From: Sphingobium bisphenolivorans
GTDB taxonomy: Bacteria > Pseudomonadota > Alphaproteobacteria > Sphingomonadales > Sphingomonadaceae
Direction: 5' to 3'
DNA: 64,000 bases
Assembly: GCF_000412635.1 (NCBI RefSeq)
Contig: NZ_ASTG01000015.1
Coordinates: 46,018 to 110,017, forward strand
A program made the position numbers and the translations under genes. The notes beneath the pieces were generated by a model. The model was not told the DNA's origin. It searched no databases and worked only from the letters and a program-made list of their open reading frames with translations. Shown here piece by piece: positions 46,345-55,079 of the stretch (positions are counted from its first letter, which is position 1; each line of letters begins with the position of its first letter).

Positions 46345-46809
46345 ATGGCGATGTCCGGCCCTCCCTCCGGTCGTCGTGGGCGCGGGCGTGCGCCGATGGC
46401 CGATATCAACGTGACACCGCTGGTCGATGTCATGCTGGTGTTGCTGATCATCTTCATGGTGACCGCGCCGCTGCTGGTAACCGGCGTACCGGTGAACCTG
46501 CCCGAAACCCGCGCCAAGGGGCTGGATCAGGACCAGAAACCGACTGTCGTGTCGGTCGATCGCGACGGCGGCGTCTTCATCGACGAGGAGCAGGTGAGCG
46601 ACGCGGACCTGCCCTCCCGCCTTGCCGAGATCATGTCCGCCAACGCCGGAAAGGCCGAGCCGCCGCAGATTTTCCTGCGCGCCGACAAGGGGCTGGACTA
46701 TGGCCGGGTGATGCTGGTCATGGGTGAGTTGAACCGCGCCGGCCTCAACAAGGTTGCGCTGGTGAGCACCGGTGCCGACGGTGGCACTGTCAGCAGCGGT
46801 TCAGAATAG
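46345..46809 (+). CDS. tolR: TolR proton-channel subunit
   Basis: 154 residues from ATG 46345, with GGAGGAG upstream. One membrane helix M-L-V-L-L-I-I-F-M-V-T-A-P is preceded by I-N-V-T-P-L-V-D containing the essential Asp. The rest is periplasmic, with the L-R-A-D-K segment typical of ExbD/TolR. Co-transcribed with tolQ and tolA. Confidence 0.95.
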   Translation: MAMSGPPSGRRGRGRAPMADINVTPLVDVMLVLLIIFMVTAPLLVTGVPVNLPETRAKGLDQDQKPTVVSVDRDGGVFIDEEQVSDADLPSRLAEIMSANAGKAEPPQIFLRADKGLDYGRVMLVMGELNRAGLNKVALVSTGADGGTVSSGSE

Positions 46810-46827
46810 GGGCCATAGGTCTTGGCG

Positions 46828-47799
46828 ATGGATCGTGCGGAGAAAATCGGCCTTGGCGTGGCCACAGCGGGGCATGTCCTGCTGTTCGGCCTGCTTTCGG
46901 CCGGCTTTCTCTCGACCCCCAATCCGCTGAAGCTGAACTCGCCGCCGATGGATGTGAGCCTGGTGGATGAGGTGGCGCTGAAGTCGATGGCCCCGCAACT
47001 GTCGACCCAGCCCCCCCCGCCGAGCGTGGCGCCGGAGAAGGGACCGACGGAAGACGCCGCGCCGGCGCCCGAGCCTGAGCCACAGCCCATCCCGGAACCG
47101 GAGCCGGTCCCCGCTCCACCGCCGCCCAAGCCCGTGCCGCCCAAGCCGGTAGCGAAGCCTGCGCCGCCCAAGCCTGCGCCCGCGCCGCCAAAAAAGGACG
47201 TGCCCAAGGCCACGCCCAGGCCCAAACCCGCTCCGGAAAAACCGGCAGCACCGGCCAAGCCTGCGCCTGCAAAGCCCAAGCCCGCCGCCGCCGCTCCCGC
47301 AAGATCGGCGCAGAAGCCCGCCGCCAAGCCGAAGGCCGACGCGCCTGCGCGCGCTTCGGGCCAGGGCAAGGCCGAAAAGCCCAAGGGATCGCTGCTCGGC
47401 AAGGATTTCCTGAAGGGCATCGACACGGAGGCTGACGCGCCCCGCAAGGCCGCGCCGCCGCCCGCCGCCGCCATGGGCCCGGCCCAGAAGGCCGCGCTGG
47501 ACGCGGAAATCCGTCGCCAGCTGAAGCCGCACTGGCGCCCGCCTTCGGGCGCGGATGCCGATCAGTTGGTAACCCTGCTCGAAGTGCGGCTCGACAAGAG
47601 CGGCAATGTGATCGGCGCGCCGCAGGTGATCGACCAGCTGGGCGTGACCGCGAGCAACCGCCCGCAGGCGCAACTACATGCGGAGCGCGCGATCCAGGCG
47701 GTGAAGCTGGCTTCCCCGTTCCGCAACCTGCCGGCAGAATTTTACGACCAATGGAAATGGCTGCGGCCACTCCGCTTTGACGCGAGGCTGAACCGATGA
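46828..47799 (+). CDS. tolA: TolA-like envelope protein
   Basis: 323 residues from ATG 46828 (a TTG at 46822 is possible). An N-terminal membrane anchor (V-A-T-A-G-H-V-L-L-F-G-L-L-S-A) precedes a long Pro/Ala/Lys-rich spacer (about 65-200, PKPAP repeats) and a C-terminal globular TolA domain with R-R-Q-L-K-P-H-W-R-P-P. It links TolQR to Pal and TolB. The spacer is Pro-rich rather than the helical Ala/Lys type of E. coli. Confidence 0.9.
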   Translation: MDRAEKIGLGVATAGHVLLFGLLSAGFLSTPNPLKLNSPPMDVSLVDEVALKSMAPQLSTQPPPPSVAPEKGPTEDAAPAPEPEPQPIPEPEPVPAPPPPKPVPPKPVAKPAPPKPAPAPPKKDVPKATPRPKPAPEKPAAPAKPAPAKPKPAAAAPARSAQKPAAKPKADAPARASGQGKAEKPKGSLLGKDFLKGIDTEADAPRKAAPPPAAAMGPAQKAALDAEIRRQLKPHWRPPSGADADQLVTLLEVRLDKSGNVIGAPQVIDQLGVTASNRPQAQLHAERAIQAVKLASPFRNLPAEFYDQWKWLRPLRFDARLNR

Positions 47800-49130
47800 T
47801 GACGACCTTGTTTCGCCGCCTGAGCGTGGCGACCGCCGCCTTCATGGCTCTCGCCGCCGCGCCCGCGCTGGCGCAGTTGTCAGTCGACGTGACCGGCGAA
47901 ATCGACAGCAACCTCAAGATCGTCGTGCCCTCCCTTCCGGCACAGGCGGAGGTTTCGACCCCTGCGGGCGGTTCCACCGAACTGGGACGCAAGATCGCCG
48001 AGGTGATCGCGTCCGACCTCAAGGGGTCGGGCCTGTTCGACCCATCGGGGCCGGGCGGCATTCCCGCCATCAGCTTCGGCGAAGTGACCGCGCCTGCCTA
48101 TGCCAAATGGGGTGCCTATCAGGCGCTGGTGCAGGGTTTCGTGCGCACCACAGGGGGAGAGGCGGACATCACGGTCGGCTGCTACCTCTATGACGTGGCG
48201 CTGAAGCAGGAACTGACGCGGCAGGGCTATGTCGTGAGCCCACGCGACTGGCGGCGCGCGGCACATAAATGCGCCGACGCCATTTATGCGCGCCTGTCAG
48301 GGGAGAGCCCCTTCTTCGACAGCCGCATCGCCTATATCGCGGAGAGCGGGCCCAAGGGGAACCGCACCAAGCGCCTCGCCATCATGGATTCGGACGGCGC
48401 CAACCACCGCTTCATCACCAACGGCCAGTCGATCGCGCTGACGCCGCGCTTTTCGCCCGATTACAAGTCGATCGTCTATGTCAGCTATCTGAACAACCGC
48501 GTGCGCATCTATGTCTATGACATTGGCACCGGGCGGCAAAAGCTGGTGACGGAGAGCAACAACCCAACCTTCGCGCCGCGCTGGTCCCCCGATGGCCGCA
48601 ATATCCTTTTCTCGATGGCGATCGCGGGCAATACCGACATCTACCGCGTGTCGGCACAGGGCGGGTCACCGGTACGGCTGACCACGGCGCCGGGGATCGA
48701 TGTCGGCGGCAGCTACTCGCCGGATGGCACGAAGATCGTGTTCGAAAGCGACCGTTCGGGCAGCCAACAGATTTATGTCATGAACGCGGATGGCTCGGGC
48801 CAGCGCCGGATCAGCCATGGCGGCGGGCGCTATGCGACGCCCGAATGGAGCCCGCGCGGCGACCTCATTGCCTTCACCAAGATCAGCGGCGACTTCAAGG
48901 TGGCAGTGATGACGCCCAGCGGCGACAATGAGCGTATCCTGACCAATGGCTGGCAGGACGAGCAGCCCAGCTGGTCGCCCAATGGCCGCGTGTTGCAATT
49001 CTTCCGCACGAGCCCCGGCCGCGACGGCAGCAGTCAGGTGTGGCAGGTCGACCTGACCGGCGTGAACGAACGGCGCATCCCGACGCCGCTCAGCGGCTCC
49101 GACCCCGCCTGGGGTCCACTGCTGCCCTGA
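47796..49130 (+). CDS. tolB: Periplasmic beta-propeller TolB
   Basis: 444 residues. The signal peptide ends near A-P-A-L-A-Q. The C-terminal six-bladed propeller contains several repeats of W-S-P-D-G-R-N-I, Y-S-P-D-G-T-K-I and W-S-P-N-G-R-V type. The N-terminal domain resembles TolB D1. It binds Pal and outer-membrane proteins. It overlaps tolA by four bases. Confidence 0.96.
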   Translation: MMTTLFRRLSVATAAFMALAAAPALAQLSVDVTGEIDSNLKIVVPSLPAQAEVSTPAGGSTELGRKIAEVIASDLKGSGLFDPSGPGGIPAISFGEVTAPAYAKWGAYQALVQGFVRTTGGEADITVGCYLYDVALKQELTRQGYVVSPRDWRRAAHKCADAIYARLSGESPFFDSRIAYIAESGPKGNRTKRLAIMDSDGANHRFITNGQSIALTPRFSPDYKSIVYVSYLNNRVRIYVYDIGTGRQKLVTESNNPTFAPRWSPDGRNILFSMAIAGNTDIYRVSAQGGSPVRLTTAPGIDVGGSYSPDGTKIVFESDRSGSQQIYVMNADGSGQRRISHGGGRYATPEWSPRGDLIAFTKISGDFKVAVMTPSGDNERILTNGWQDEQPSWSPNGRVLQFFRTSPGRDGSSQVWQVDLTGVNERRIPTPLSGSDPAWGPLLP

Positions 49131-49186
49131 TACGGAACCACATCGTCGCGAAGACGTAACGACCTTATATTTTCAAGGAGCCAGAC

Positions 49187-49699
49187 ATGAAACTCTCCCG
49201 CCCCCTGCTGATCGCCGCTTCCGTGCTCGCGCTTGCCGCCTGCGGGAAGAAGGCTCCCAAGGAACTGCCGCCGCCGCCGGCCGACACCAGTGCGCAGACC
49301 GGCACCGGCTCCACCGCCCCGTCGGGCCCCACCAAGGGCAGCCAGGAAGATTTCGTCGCCTCCGTCTCGTCCGACCGCATTTTCTTCGACACCGATCAAT
49401 ATGATGTCGATGCGCAGGACCAGCAGACCCTGCAGAGCCAGGCCGCCTGGCTCCAGCAGAACCCCAATGTCCGCGTGACGGTGGAGGGCCATGCCGACGA
49501 GCGCGGCACCCGCGACTATAATATCGCGCTGGGCGAGCGGCGCGCGAACGCGGCCAAGAATTACCTCGCCTCGCTGGGCATCGATCCCAGCCGCATCACG
49601 ACCGTCAGCTATGGCAAGGAACGCCCCGCGGCGCTCGGTTCGGATGAGGCGGCATGGGCGCAAAATCGTCGCGCGGTGACCGTCACCGTGCAATATTGA
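49187..49699 (+). CDS. pal: Peptidoglycan-associated lipoprotein Pal
   Basis: 170 residues. The lipobox L-A-L-A-A-C has Cys20-region lipidation, so it is an outer-membrane lipoprotein. The C-terminal OmpA domain shows F-F-D-T-D-Q-Y-D and V-E-G-H-A-D-E-R-G-T-R-D-Y-N-I-A-L-G-E-R-R-A, which bind peptidoglycan. A terminator follows at 49729. Confidence 0.96.
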   Translation: MKLSRPLLIAASVLALAACGKKAPKELPPPPADTSAQTGTGSTAPSGPTKGSQEDFVASVSSDRIFFDTDQYDVDAQDQQTLQSQAAWLQQNPNVRVTVEGHADERGTRDYNIALGERRANAAKNYLASLGIDPSRITTVSYGKERPAALGSDEAAWAQNRRAVTVTVQY

Positions 49700-49728
49700 A
49701 GCCTTTGGGTCGCACCGATGCTTCAGGG

Positions 49729-49763
49729 GGCTCGCCAGTCATGCGCCGGCGAGCCTTTTATTT
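49729..49763 (+). terminator. Terminator after pal
   Basis: GGCTCGCC (49729-49736) pairs with GGCGAGCC (49748-49755) and is followed by TTTTATTT, closing the ybgC-tol-pal operon. Confidence 0.88.
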
Positions 49764-49971
49764 CGCCTGCCAACCGGTTGCCGTAGCCGATGATTAGGGT
49801 GGCGAAGACCAGCGGGCCAACGCCGCTCCAGCGGGCATGGCAGCCTATATCACGGGCGCGGCGCTGCTGGCGGTTGGCGGCATATATGTGAATTTGCAGT
49901 AGAAGCTGTCAGAATGCCGGGCCAGCGCCTGACGCTGATCCGACCCGCACCGCTTGGAGGACGAACTGCCG

Positions 49972-50937
49972 ATGACCATAATCGACCGCCGCACCCTAAT
50001 CACCGGAGCTGCCGTGACTGCGGCGCTGACGCCCGCCGCCGCCTTGGCGCAGGGCTTCCCGCTGCCAAAGGGGTTTGAGCGTTTTCCGATCTGGCCGGGC
50101 AAGGCGCCAGGCGGCGAGCGCGTCACGGTGAAGCAGGCCGAAGCGCTGCGCCGTCCGGAGAGCGGGCCGGAGGACAGCGCGATTTCCCATGTGGTGACGC
50201 CGACGCTCACCATTCTGCGCCCGGCGCGACCCAACGGCGCGGCGATGCTGATCATTCCGGGCGGCGGCTATGTGCGCGTGGCGATAGGCCACGAAGGCTA
50301 CAGCGTGGCGCGGCGCTTCGCGGAAGCCGGCTATGTCTGCTTCGTCCTGCTTTACCGAATGCCGGGCGACGGCTGGGCGGCAGGACCGCAGGCACCGCTG
50401 CAGGATGCGCAACGCGCGCTGCGCATCGTGCGCAGCCTGGCGAAGAAGGAGAAGTTCGACGCGGCGCGCATCGGCGTCATGGGCTTTTCCGCAGGCGGTC
50501 ACCTTGCCGCCTGGCTCACCACCCGAGCGGTGGAGAGCTACAAGCCGGTCGATGCCGTCGATCGGGAACCGGCCAAGGCGTCGGCAGCCGCCTATATCTA
50601 TCCAGTGATCGAGATGGAGGGGCCGCACGTCCATGCGGGGTCACGGACGCAACTGCTCGGCTCAAATCCGACGGCCGAACAGATGCGCAGCTATTCGCTC
50701 GACCAGAATATCGCCGACGGCGCGCCGCCCGCCTTCCTCGTCCATGCGTTGGACGACCAGTCGGTGCCGCCTGAAAACAGCCTCGCCATGCTGGCGGCAC
50801 TGCGGGCGAAAGGCGTGCCGGCCGAGTGTCATCTGTTCGAAAATGGGGGGCATGGCTTCGGCCTGACCGCGCAGGCTCAATCCGCCGCCCCGTGGCCGGA
50901 GCTCTTTCTCTCCTTCGCCAAACGACACGGTTTATGA
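49972..50937 (+). CDS. Secreted alpha/beta-hydrolase (acetyl-esterase-like)
   Basis: 321 residues from ATG 49972. A Tat-like N-terminus (D-R-R-T-L-I-T-G-A-A) and hydrophobic stretch to A-A-A-L-A-Q suggest export, possibly by Tat. The oxyanion motif I-I-P-G-G-G-Y is followed by the nucleophile elbow G-F-S-A-G-G and a catalytic His near G-G-H-G-F-G; the acid is probably in A-L-D-D-Q-S. It resembles esterases of the BD-FAE/acetyl-xylan type. It overlaps lutA by four bases. Confidence 0.88.
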   Translation: MTIIDRRTLITGAAVTAALTPAAALAQGFPLPKGFERFPIWPGKAPGGERVTVKQAEALRRPESGPEDSAISHVVTPTLTILRPARPNGAAMLIIPGGGYVRVAIGHEGYSVARRFAEAGYVCFVLLYRMPGDGWAAGPQAPLQDAQRALRIVRSLAKKEKFDAARIGVMGFSAGGHLAAWLTTRAVESYKPVDAVDREPAKASAAAYIYPVIEMEGPHVHAGSRTQLLGSNPTAEQMRSYSLDQNIADGAPPAFLVHALDDQSVPPENSLAMLAALRAKGVPAECHLFENGGHGFGLTAQAQSAAPWPELFLSFAKRHGL

Positions 50938-51689
50938 AGCAGCGGGTCGCCCTTTTCGTCACTTGCCTCGTCGATCTGATGCGGCCGCGCATCGGCTTCG
51001 CCGCGATCCAGGCGCTCGAAGCGGCTGGGCGCGAGGTGGTGGTGCCGGAAGGTCAGACCTGCTGCGGCCAGCCCGCGCTCAACACCGGCGATCGCGGCCA
51101 TGCCGAGGCGCTGGCGAAACAGACCATCGCGGCGCTGGAGCCCTATGAGGCGGTCGTCCTGCCCTCCGGCTCCTGCGCCGGGACGATTTGCTGCCATTAT
51201 CCCGAACTGTTCGAACATGATCCCGAATGGCTCCCGCGCGCGCAGGCGGTGGCGGGCAGGACGTTCGAGATCATGGCCTATCTGGACGAGGTCTGCGGCT
51301 GGAGGCCTGACAGCGTGTCGCTGAGCGCCAGCGCAACCTATCACGACAACTGCTCGGGCTTGCGCGAACTGGGAATCAAGGCGCAGCCGCGACGGTTGTT
51401 GAAGGCGATCGATGGCCTCTCCCTGACGCAGTTGCCGGGTGAGGAGACATGCTGCGGCTTCGGCGGCACCTTCTGCGTCAAATATCCGGCGATCTCCAAT
51501 GCCATCGTGGGTGAGAAGGCCGAGGCGATCGAGGCGACCGGCGCCGACCTGCTCCTCGCGGGCGACTTGGGATGCCTGATGAACATGGCGGGCAAGCTCC
51601 ATCGGGCTGGAAGCAAGGTGCGGGCCTATCATGCCATCGAGCTGATCGCTGGCATGGGCGATGGCCCGGCGATCGGGGAGGAGGCATGA
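50934..51689 (+). CDS. lutA: L-lactate oxidation subunit LutA (CCG protein)
   Basis: 251 residues. Two CCG-type cysteine domains are present, G-Q-T-C-C-G-Q-P and E-E-T-C-C-G-F-G-G-T-F, typical of LutA/LldE, the Fe-S electron-transfer subunit of the NAD-independent L-lactate dehydrogenase. The gene lies in lutABC order and overlaps the esterase upstream and lutB downstream. Confidence 0.94.
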   Translation: MKQRVALFVTCLVDLMRPRIGFAAIQALEAAGREVVVPEGQTCCGQPALNTGDRGHAEALAKQTIAALEPYEAVVLPSGSCAGTICCHYPELFEHDPEWLPRAQAVAGRTFEIMAYLDEVCGWRPDSVSLSASATYHDNCSGLRELGIKAQPRRLLKAIDGLSLTQLPGEETCCGFGGTFCVKYPAISNAIVGEKAEAIEATGADLLLAGDLGCLMNMAGKLHRAGSKVRAYHAIELIAGMGDGPAIGEEA

Positions 51690-53080
51690 GCACCTTCACC
51701 GACCGCGCCGACGCCGCCCTCGCCGACCCGCTGTTGAAGATCGCGGTCGAGCGCACCGCCGGAACCGCGGAAGCCAAGCGGGCGGCCGCCATCGCAGCCT
51801 TCCCTGATTTCGAAGCGGCGCGAGCCCGTGCCGCCGCGATCAAGGATCATGTGATCGCGCATCTCGGGGCCTATTTGGAGGAGTTCGAGGCCAATGCGGT
51901 CGCGGCCGGCGCGTGCGTCCATTGGGCAAGCACCGCCGACGAAGCCTGCCGGATCGTCGTCGAGATCTGCAAGACGGCCGGCGCGCGGACCGTCGCCCGC
52001 TCCAAATCCATGCTGGGCGAGGAAATCGGCCTGCCGCACGCGCTGGCGGAAGCCGGAATCCGCCGGATCGAAACCGATCTGGCCGAACATATCATCCAGT
52101 TGGCCGATGAGCGCCCCTCCCACATCATCTGGCCCGCCATGCACAAGACGCGCGAGGAGGTTTCGGCGCTGTTCAAGGCGCGGCACCGATCGCCGCACGA
52201 GGAGGAAACGATCGCTGCAATGGCGGAGAGCGCCCGGCGTGAGCTGCGCATGCAGATGCTGGGCGCGGATGTCGGCATATCGGGCGCGAATTTCCTGGTC
52301 GCGGATACAGGCGCCGTCTGCACTGTCACCAACGAGGGCAATGCCGAGCTTTCGCTCGTGCCGCCACGGGTGCACATCGTGACGGCGGGGATCGAGAAGA
52401 TCGTTCCCTCCATGGAGCATGCCGTCCACATGCTGCGGATGCTGGCCCGATCAGCAACGGGCGCAGCGCTGACGCAATATACGACCTTCTATGCCGGCCC
52501 CAAACGCCCCGGCGATCGGGACGGGCCGGAGGAGATGCATATCGTGCTGGTCGATAATGGTCGGACGAAGATGCGCGAGGAGGGCCTGGCCGACATGCTC
52601 CGCTGCATCCGCTGCGGCGCGTGCATGAATCACTGCGTGGTGTTCCGGCAGATTGGCGGCCATGCCTATGGCGGCACCTATCCGGGGCCGATGGGATCGG
52701 TGCTGACGCCTGCCCTCGACGGGCTCAAGCAGAGCCGCGACCTTCCGAACGCCTGCACCCTCAACGGCAAATGCCAGGAAGTCTGTCCGGTCCGCATTCC
52801 CCTGCCCACGCTGCTGCGCGGCTGGCGGGAGAGGAGCTGGCGCGAGGGGCTGGAACCCGCATCCACGCGCGCAGGACTCGGGCTGTGGGCCTGGGTGGCA
52901 TGCCGCCCAGCTCTCTACCGTGTGGCAACCGGCGTAGCCATGCGCGCCATGCGGCTGCTGAGCAGGGGCGGCTGGATCGCCCGGCTCCCGCTCGCCGGTG
53001 GGTGGACCCGCTATCGCGACATGCCAAAGCCTGCGCCGCGAAGCTTCATGGCCCAATATCGCAAGGAGCGCCGCGGATGA
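51686..53080 (+). CDS. lutB: L-lactate oxidation Fe-S subunit LutB
   Basis: 464 residues from ATG 51686. It has the LUD domain and a C-terminal ferredoxin-like part: C-I-R-C-G-A-C-M-N-H-C (C-x2-C-x2-C-x3-C) and then C-T-L-N-G-K-C-Q-E-V-C-P. The second set carries N where many homologues have Cys (LCGAC versus LNGKC), with a Cys three positions earlier. It transfers electrons from lactate oxidation toward quinone. Confidence 0.93.
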   Translation: MSTFTDRADAALADPLLKIAVERTAGTAEAKRAAAIAAFPDFEAARARAAAIKDHVIAHLGAYLEEFEANAVAAGACVHWASTADEACRIVVEICKTAGARTVARSKSMLGEEIGLPHALAEAGIRRIETDLAEHIIQLADERPSHIIWPAMHKTREEVSALFKARHRSPHEEETIAAMAESARRELRMQMLGADVGISGANFLVADTGAVCTVTNEGNAELSLVPPRVHIVTAGIEKIVPSMEHAVHMLRMLARSATGAALTQYTTFYAGPKRPGDRDGPEEMHIVLVDNGRTKMREEGLADMLRCIRCGACMNHCVVFRQIGGHAYGGTYPGPMGSVLTPALDGLKQSRDLPNACTLNGKCQEVCPVRIPLPTLLRGWRERSWREGLEPASTRAGLGLWAWVACRPALYRVATGVAMRAMRLLSRGGWIARLPLAGGWTRYRDMPKPAPRSFMAQYRKERRG

Positions 53081-53682
53081 GCGCGCGGGAGGCCATGTTG
53101 GCGCGGCTCAGGGGCGCGCACCCGGACAAGGCGGAGGCCGACGCCCTGCTCGTCGCCCCCGACCGCCGGGCCGTGGACGAGGGCGCGCTGGAGACGGAGT
53201 TCCTCGCCCGCATCGCCCTGCCGAGCGTCAGCGCGACCCATGACATCATCGAACGGCTGGACGAGCTTCCCGTTGCCGTCGGCCGCTATCTGGAGCAGCA
53301 GGGCGAGCCCCTCACCCTCTGCCTGCCGCCCGATCCGCGCCTCTCCGCCTGCGACTGGAGCGGCTTCACCCTTCGCGAAAGCGCGGCGCCGGAAGAAACC
53401 GCCGCCCTTGCTATCGCGCGCAAGGGGATCGCGGAGACAGGATCGCTGATCTTCGAAACCTCCCCGCATGCGCCGATGCTGCCCAATTTCCTGGCGCTGC
53501 ATCATATCGTGCTGCTCGCGGCCGGCGACATCGCCCCCTGGCTGGAGGATGCGCTGCTCCCCGGCCCCCAGCCGCGCGCGCATTATTGGGTGACCGGCGT
53601 GTCGGGCACGACCGATATCGAGGGCACCTATGTGCGCGGCGCCCATGGGCCCCGCTTCCTGCACGTCATTCTGCTCCGCTAG
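53077..53682 (+). CDS. lutC: L-lactate oxidation subunit LutC (LUD domain)
   Basis: 201 residues. The LUD fold shows G-I-A-E-T-G-S-L-I-F-E and L-A-L-H-H-I-V-L-L, with a G-V-S-G-T-T-D-I-E near the end. Its start overlaps lutB. Its stop overlaps, by 3 bases, the stop of the convergent efflux gene. No permease (lutP) accompanies the set. Confidence 0.93.
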   Translation: MSAREAMLARLRGAHPDKAEADALLVAPDRRAVDEGALETEFLARIALPSVSATHDIIERLDELPVAVGRYLEQQGEPLTLCLPPDPRLSACDWSGFTLRESAAPEETAALAIARKGIAETGSLIFETSPHAPMLPNFLALHHIVLLAAGDIAPWLEDALLPGPQPRAHYWVTGVSGTTDIEGTYVRGAHGPRFLHVILLR

Positions 53683-55079
53683 GACCAGCCGCCGCCCAGC
53701 GCGAGGAAGACCGCGATCTGATCCTGCACCAGTTGCACCCGCGCGGCGGCCGCCGACGCCTCCGCGCTGGCGAGGCTGCGCTGGGCGTCGAGCAGCGAGA
53801 GGAAGTCGCCCCGGCCGAAGCGGAAGAGCTTGCCCGCTTGCGCTGCCGACACCGAAGCGCTGTCACGCGCCCGCCCCAGCGCTGCTGCACGCTCGGCATC
53901 GCGGCGATAGGTTTCGAGCGCGGTTTCGGTCTGCCGCAGCGCCTCCAGCACGCTGCCCTCGAAGCTCGCCAGATCAGCCTGCACCTGAGCGTCGGCCTGG
54001 ACGATCCGGGCTTTTACGACAGGGCGGTTGGGGAAGCTCCAGCTGATGAGCGGACCCAGGCTGAAACCGAAGGCAGAGCCGGAGCCGAAATCCTTGAGCG
54101 GTCCCGCCAGCCCGACCGACCCGCCTATTTTTACCTGCGGATATAGGTCCGCCATCGCAACGCCGAGGCGGGCGGTGTTCGCGGCGACGGTGCGCTCCGC
54201 CTGGCGAATGTCGGGCCGCCGCCGAATCAGCGCGGCGCCATCGCCCACCGGCAACGGCGTGCCCAAGGCCGGCGGGCGGGCGCAGCCCTCCACCTCGCGC
54301 GGATAATCGGCGGGCGGGCGGCCGAGCAGCGTTGCGAGCAGATAGAGGCCGGATTGCCGCTGCCCCTCGAAGCCGGGCAGCGCCGCTTCGCTCGTTTCCA
54401 CCGCCGTCTGCGCCCGGCTGACGTCGAAGGCCGTGCCGCGCCCGCCCCGGAACAGCCGCTGCGTAGCGGTCAGCGTATCGCGCTGGAGGGCGACGACGCG
54501 CCGATTGACGACGAGCGAATAATTGGCGGTGCAGACCTGCGCATAGGCGCGGGCCGTCGCCGCCGCCACGCTGGTGCGCAGATAGTCGCGGGTGGCCGCG
54601 ACCGCCTCGACATTGGCACCGCTCGCCTCGATCGCGCGGCGGATGCGGCCGTTGAGGTCGAGCGGATAGGAAGCGCTGAGCCCGAAATCATAGCTCATCG
54701 TGCCGGGCAGATGCTGCGTCACGCCCGAAGGCCTGGCGAGCGTCTCGCCGCCGCTGATGCTGGTGGTGATCTCCCGCCCCGCCTCCGTCTCGCGCAGGAC
54801 GGCCTGCGCCGCGGTCAGGTTCGCCTCCGCGACGCGCAGATCAGTATTGGCGGCAAGTGCCTGCTCGATCAGGCCATCGAGCCGGGGATCATTGTAGAGC
54901 CTCCACCATTGGTCGGGCAGCGGGGCATCGGAAAAGCCCGACCCTTTCGCCGAGAGGAAAGCGCCCTGCGCGCCGGGCGCGGTCGCCGCCGATTGCTCCG
55001 GCGGGCGATAGTCAGGTCCGGCAGTGGCGCAGGCGGCAAGCGCTAACGCCAGCAGCGGCGTCCATAGCGATTTACGCAT
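53679..55079 (-). CDS. Outer-membrane efflux lipoprotein (NodT/OprM family)
   Basis: 466 residues. The lipobox L-A-L-A-A-C-A marks a lipoprotein. Two repeated OEP domains with N-T-D-L-R-V-A-E-A-N-L and D-V-S-R-A-Q-T-A-V helices form the trimeric channel. It completes a three-part pump with the HlyD and FUSC genes upstream in the same operon. Confidence 0.94.
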   Translation of the reverse strand: MRKSLWTPLLALALAACATAGPDYRPPEQSAATAPGAQGAFLSAKGSGFSDAPLPDQWWRLYNDPRLDGLIEQALAANTDLRVAEANLTAAQAVLRETEAGREITTSISGGETLARPSGVTQHLPGTMSYDFGLSASYPLDLNGRIRRAIEASGANVEAVAATRDYLRTSVAAATARAYAQVCTANYSLVVNRRVVALQRDTLTATQRLFRGGRGTAFDVSRAQTAVETSEAALPGFEGQRQSGLYLLATLLGRPPADYPREVEGCARPPALGTPLPVGDGAALIRRRPDIRQAERTVAANTARLGVAMADLYPQVKIGGSVGLAGPLKDFGSGSAFGFSLGPLISWSFPNRPVVKARIVQADAQVQADLASFEGSVLEALRQTETALETYRRDAERAAALGRARDSASVSAAQAGKLFRFGRGDFLSLLDAQRSLASAEASAAAARVQLVQDQIAVFLALGGGWS

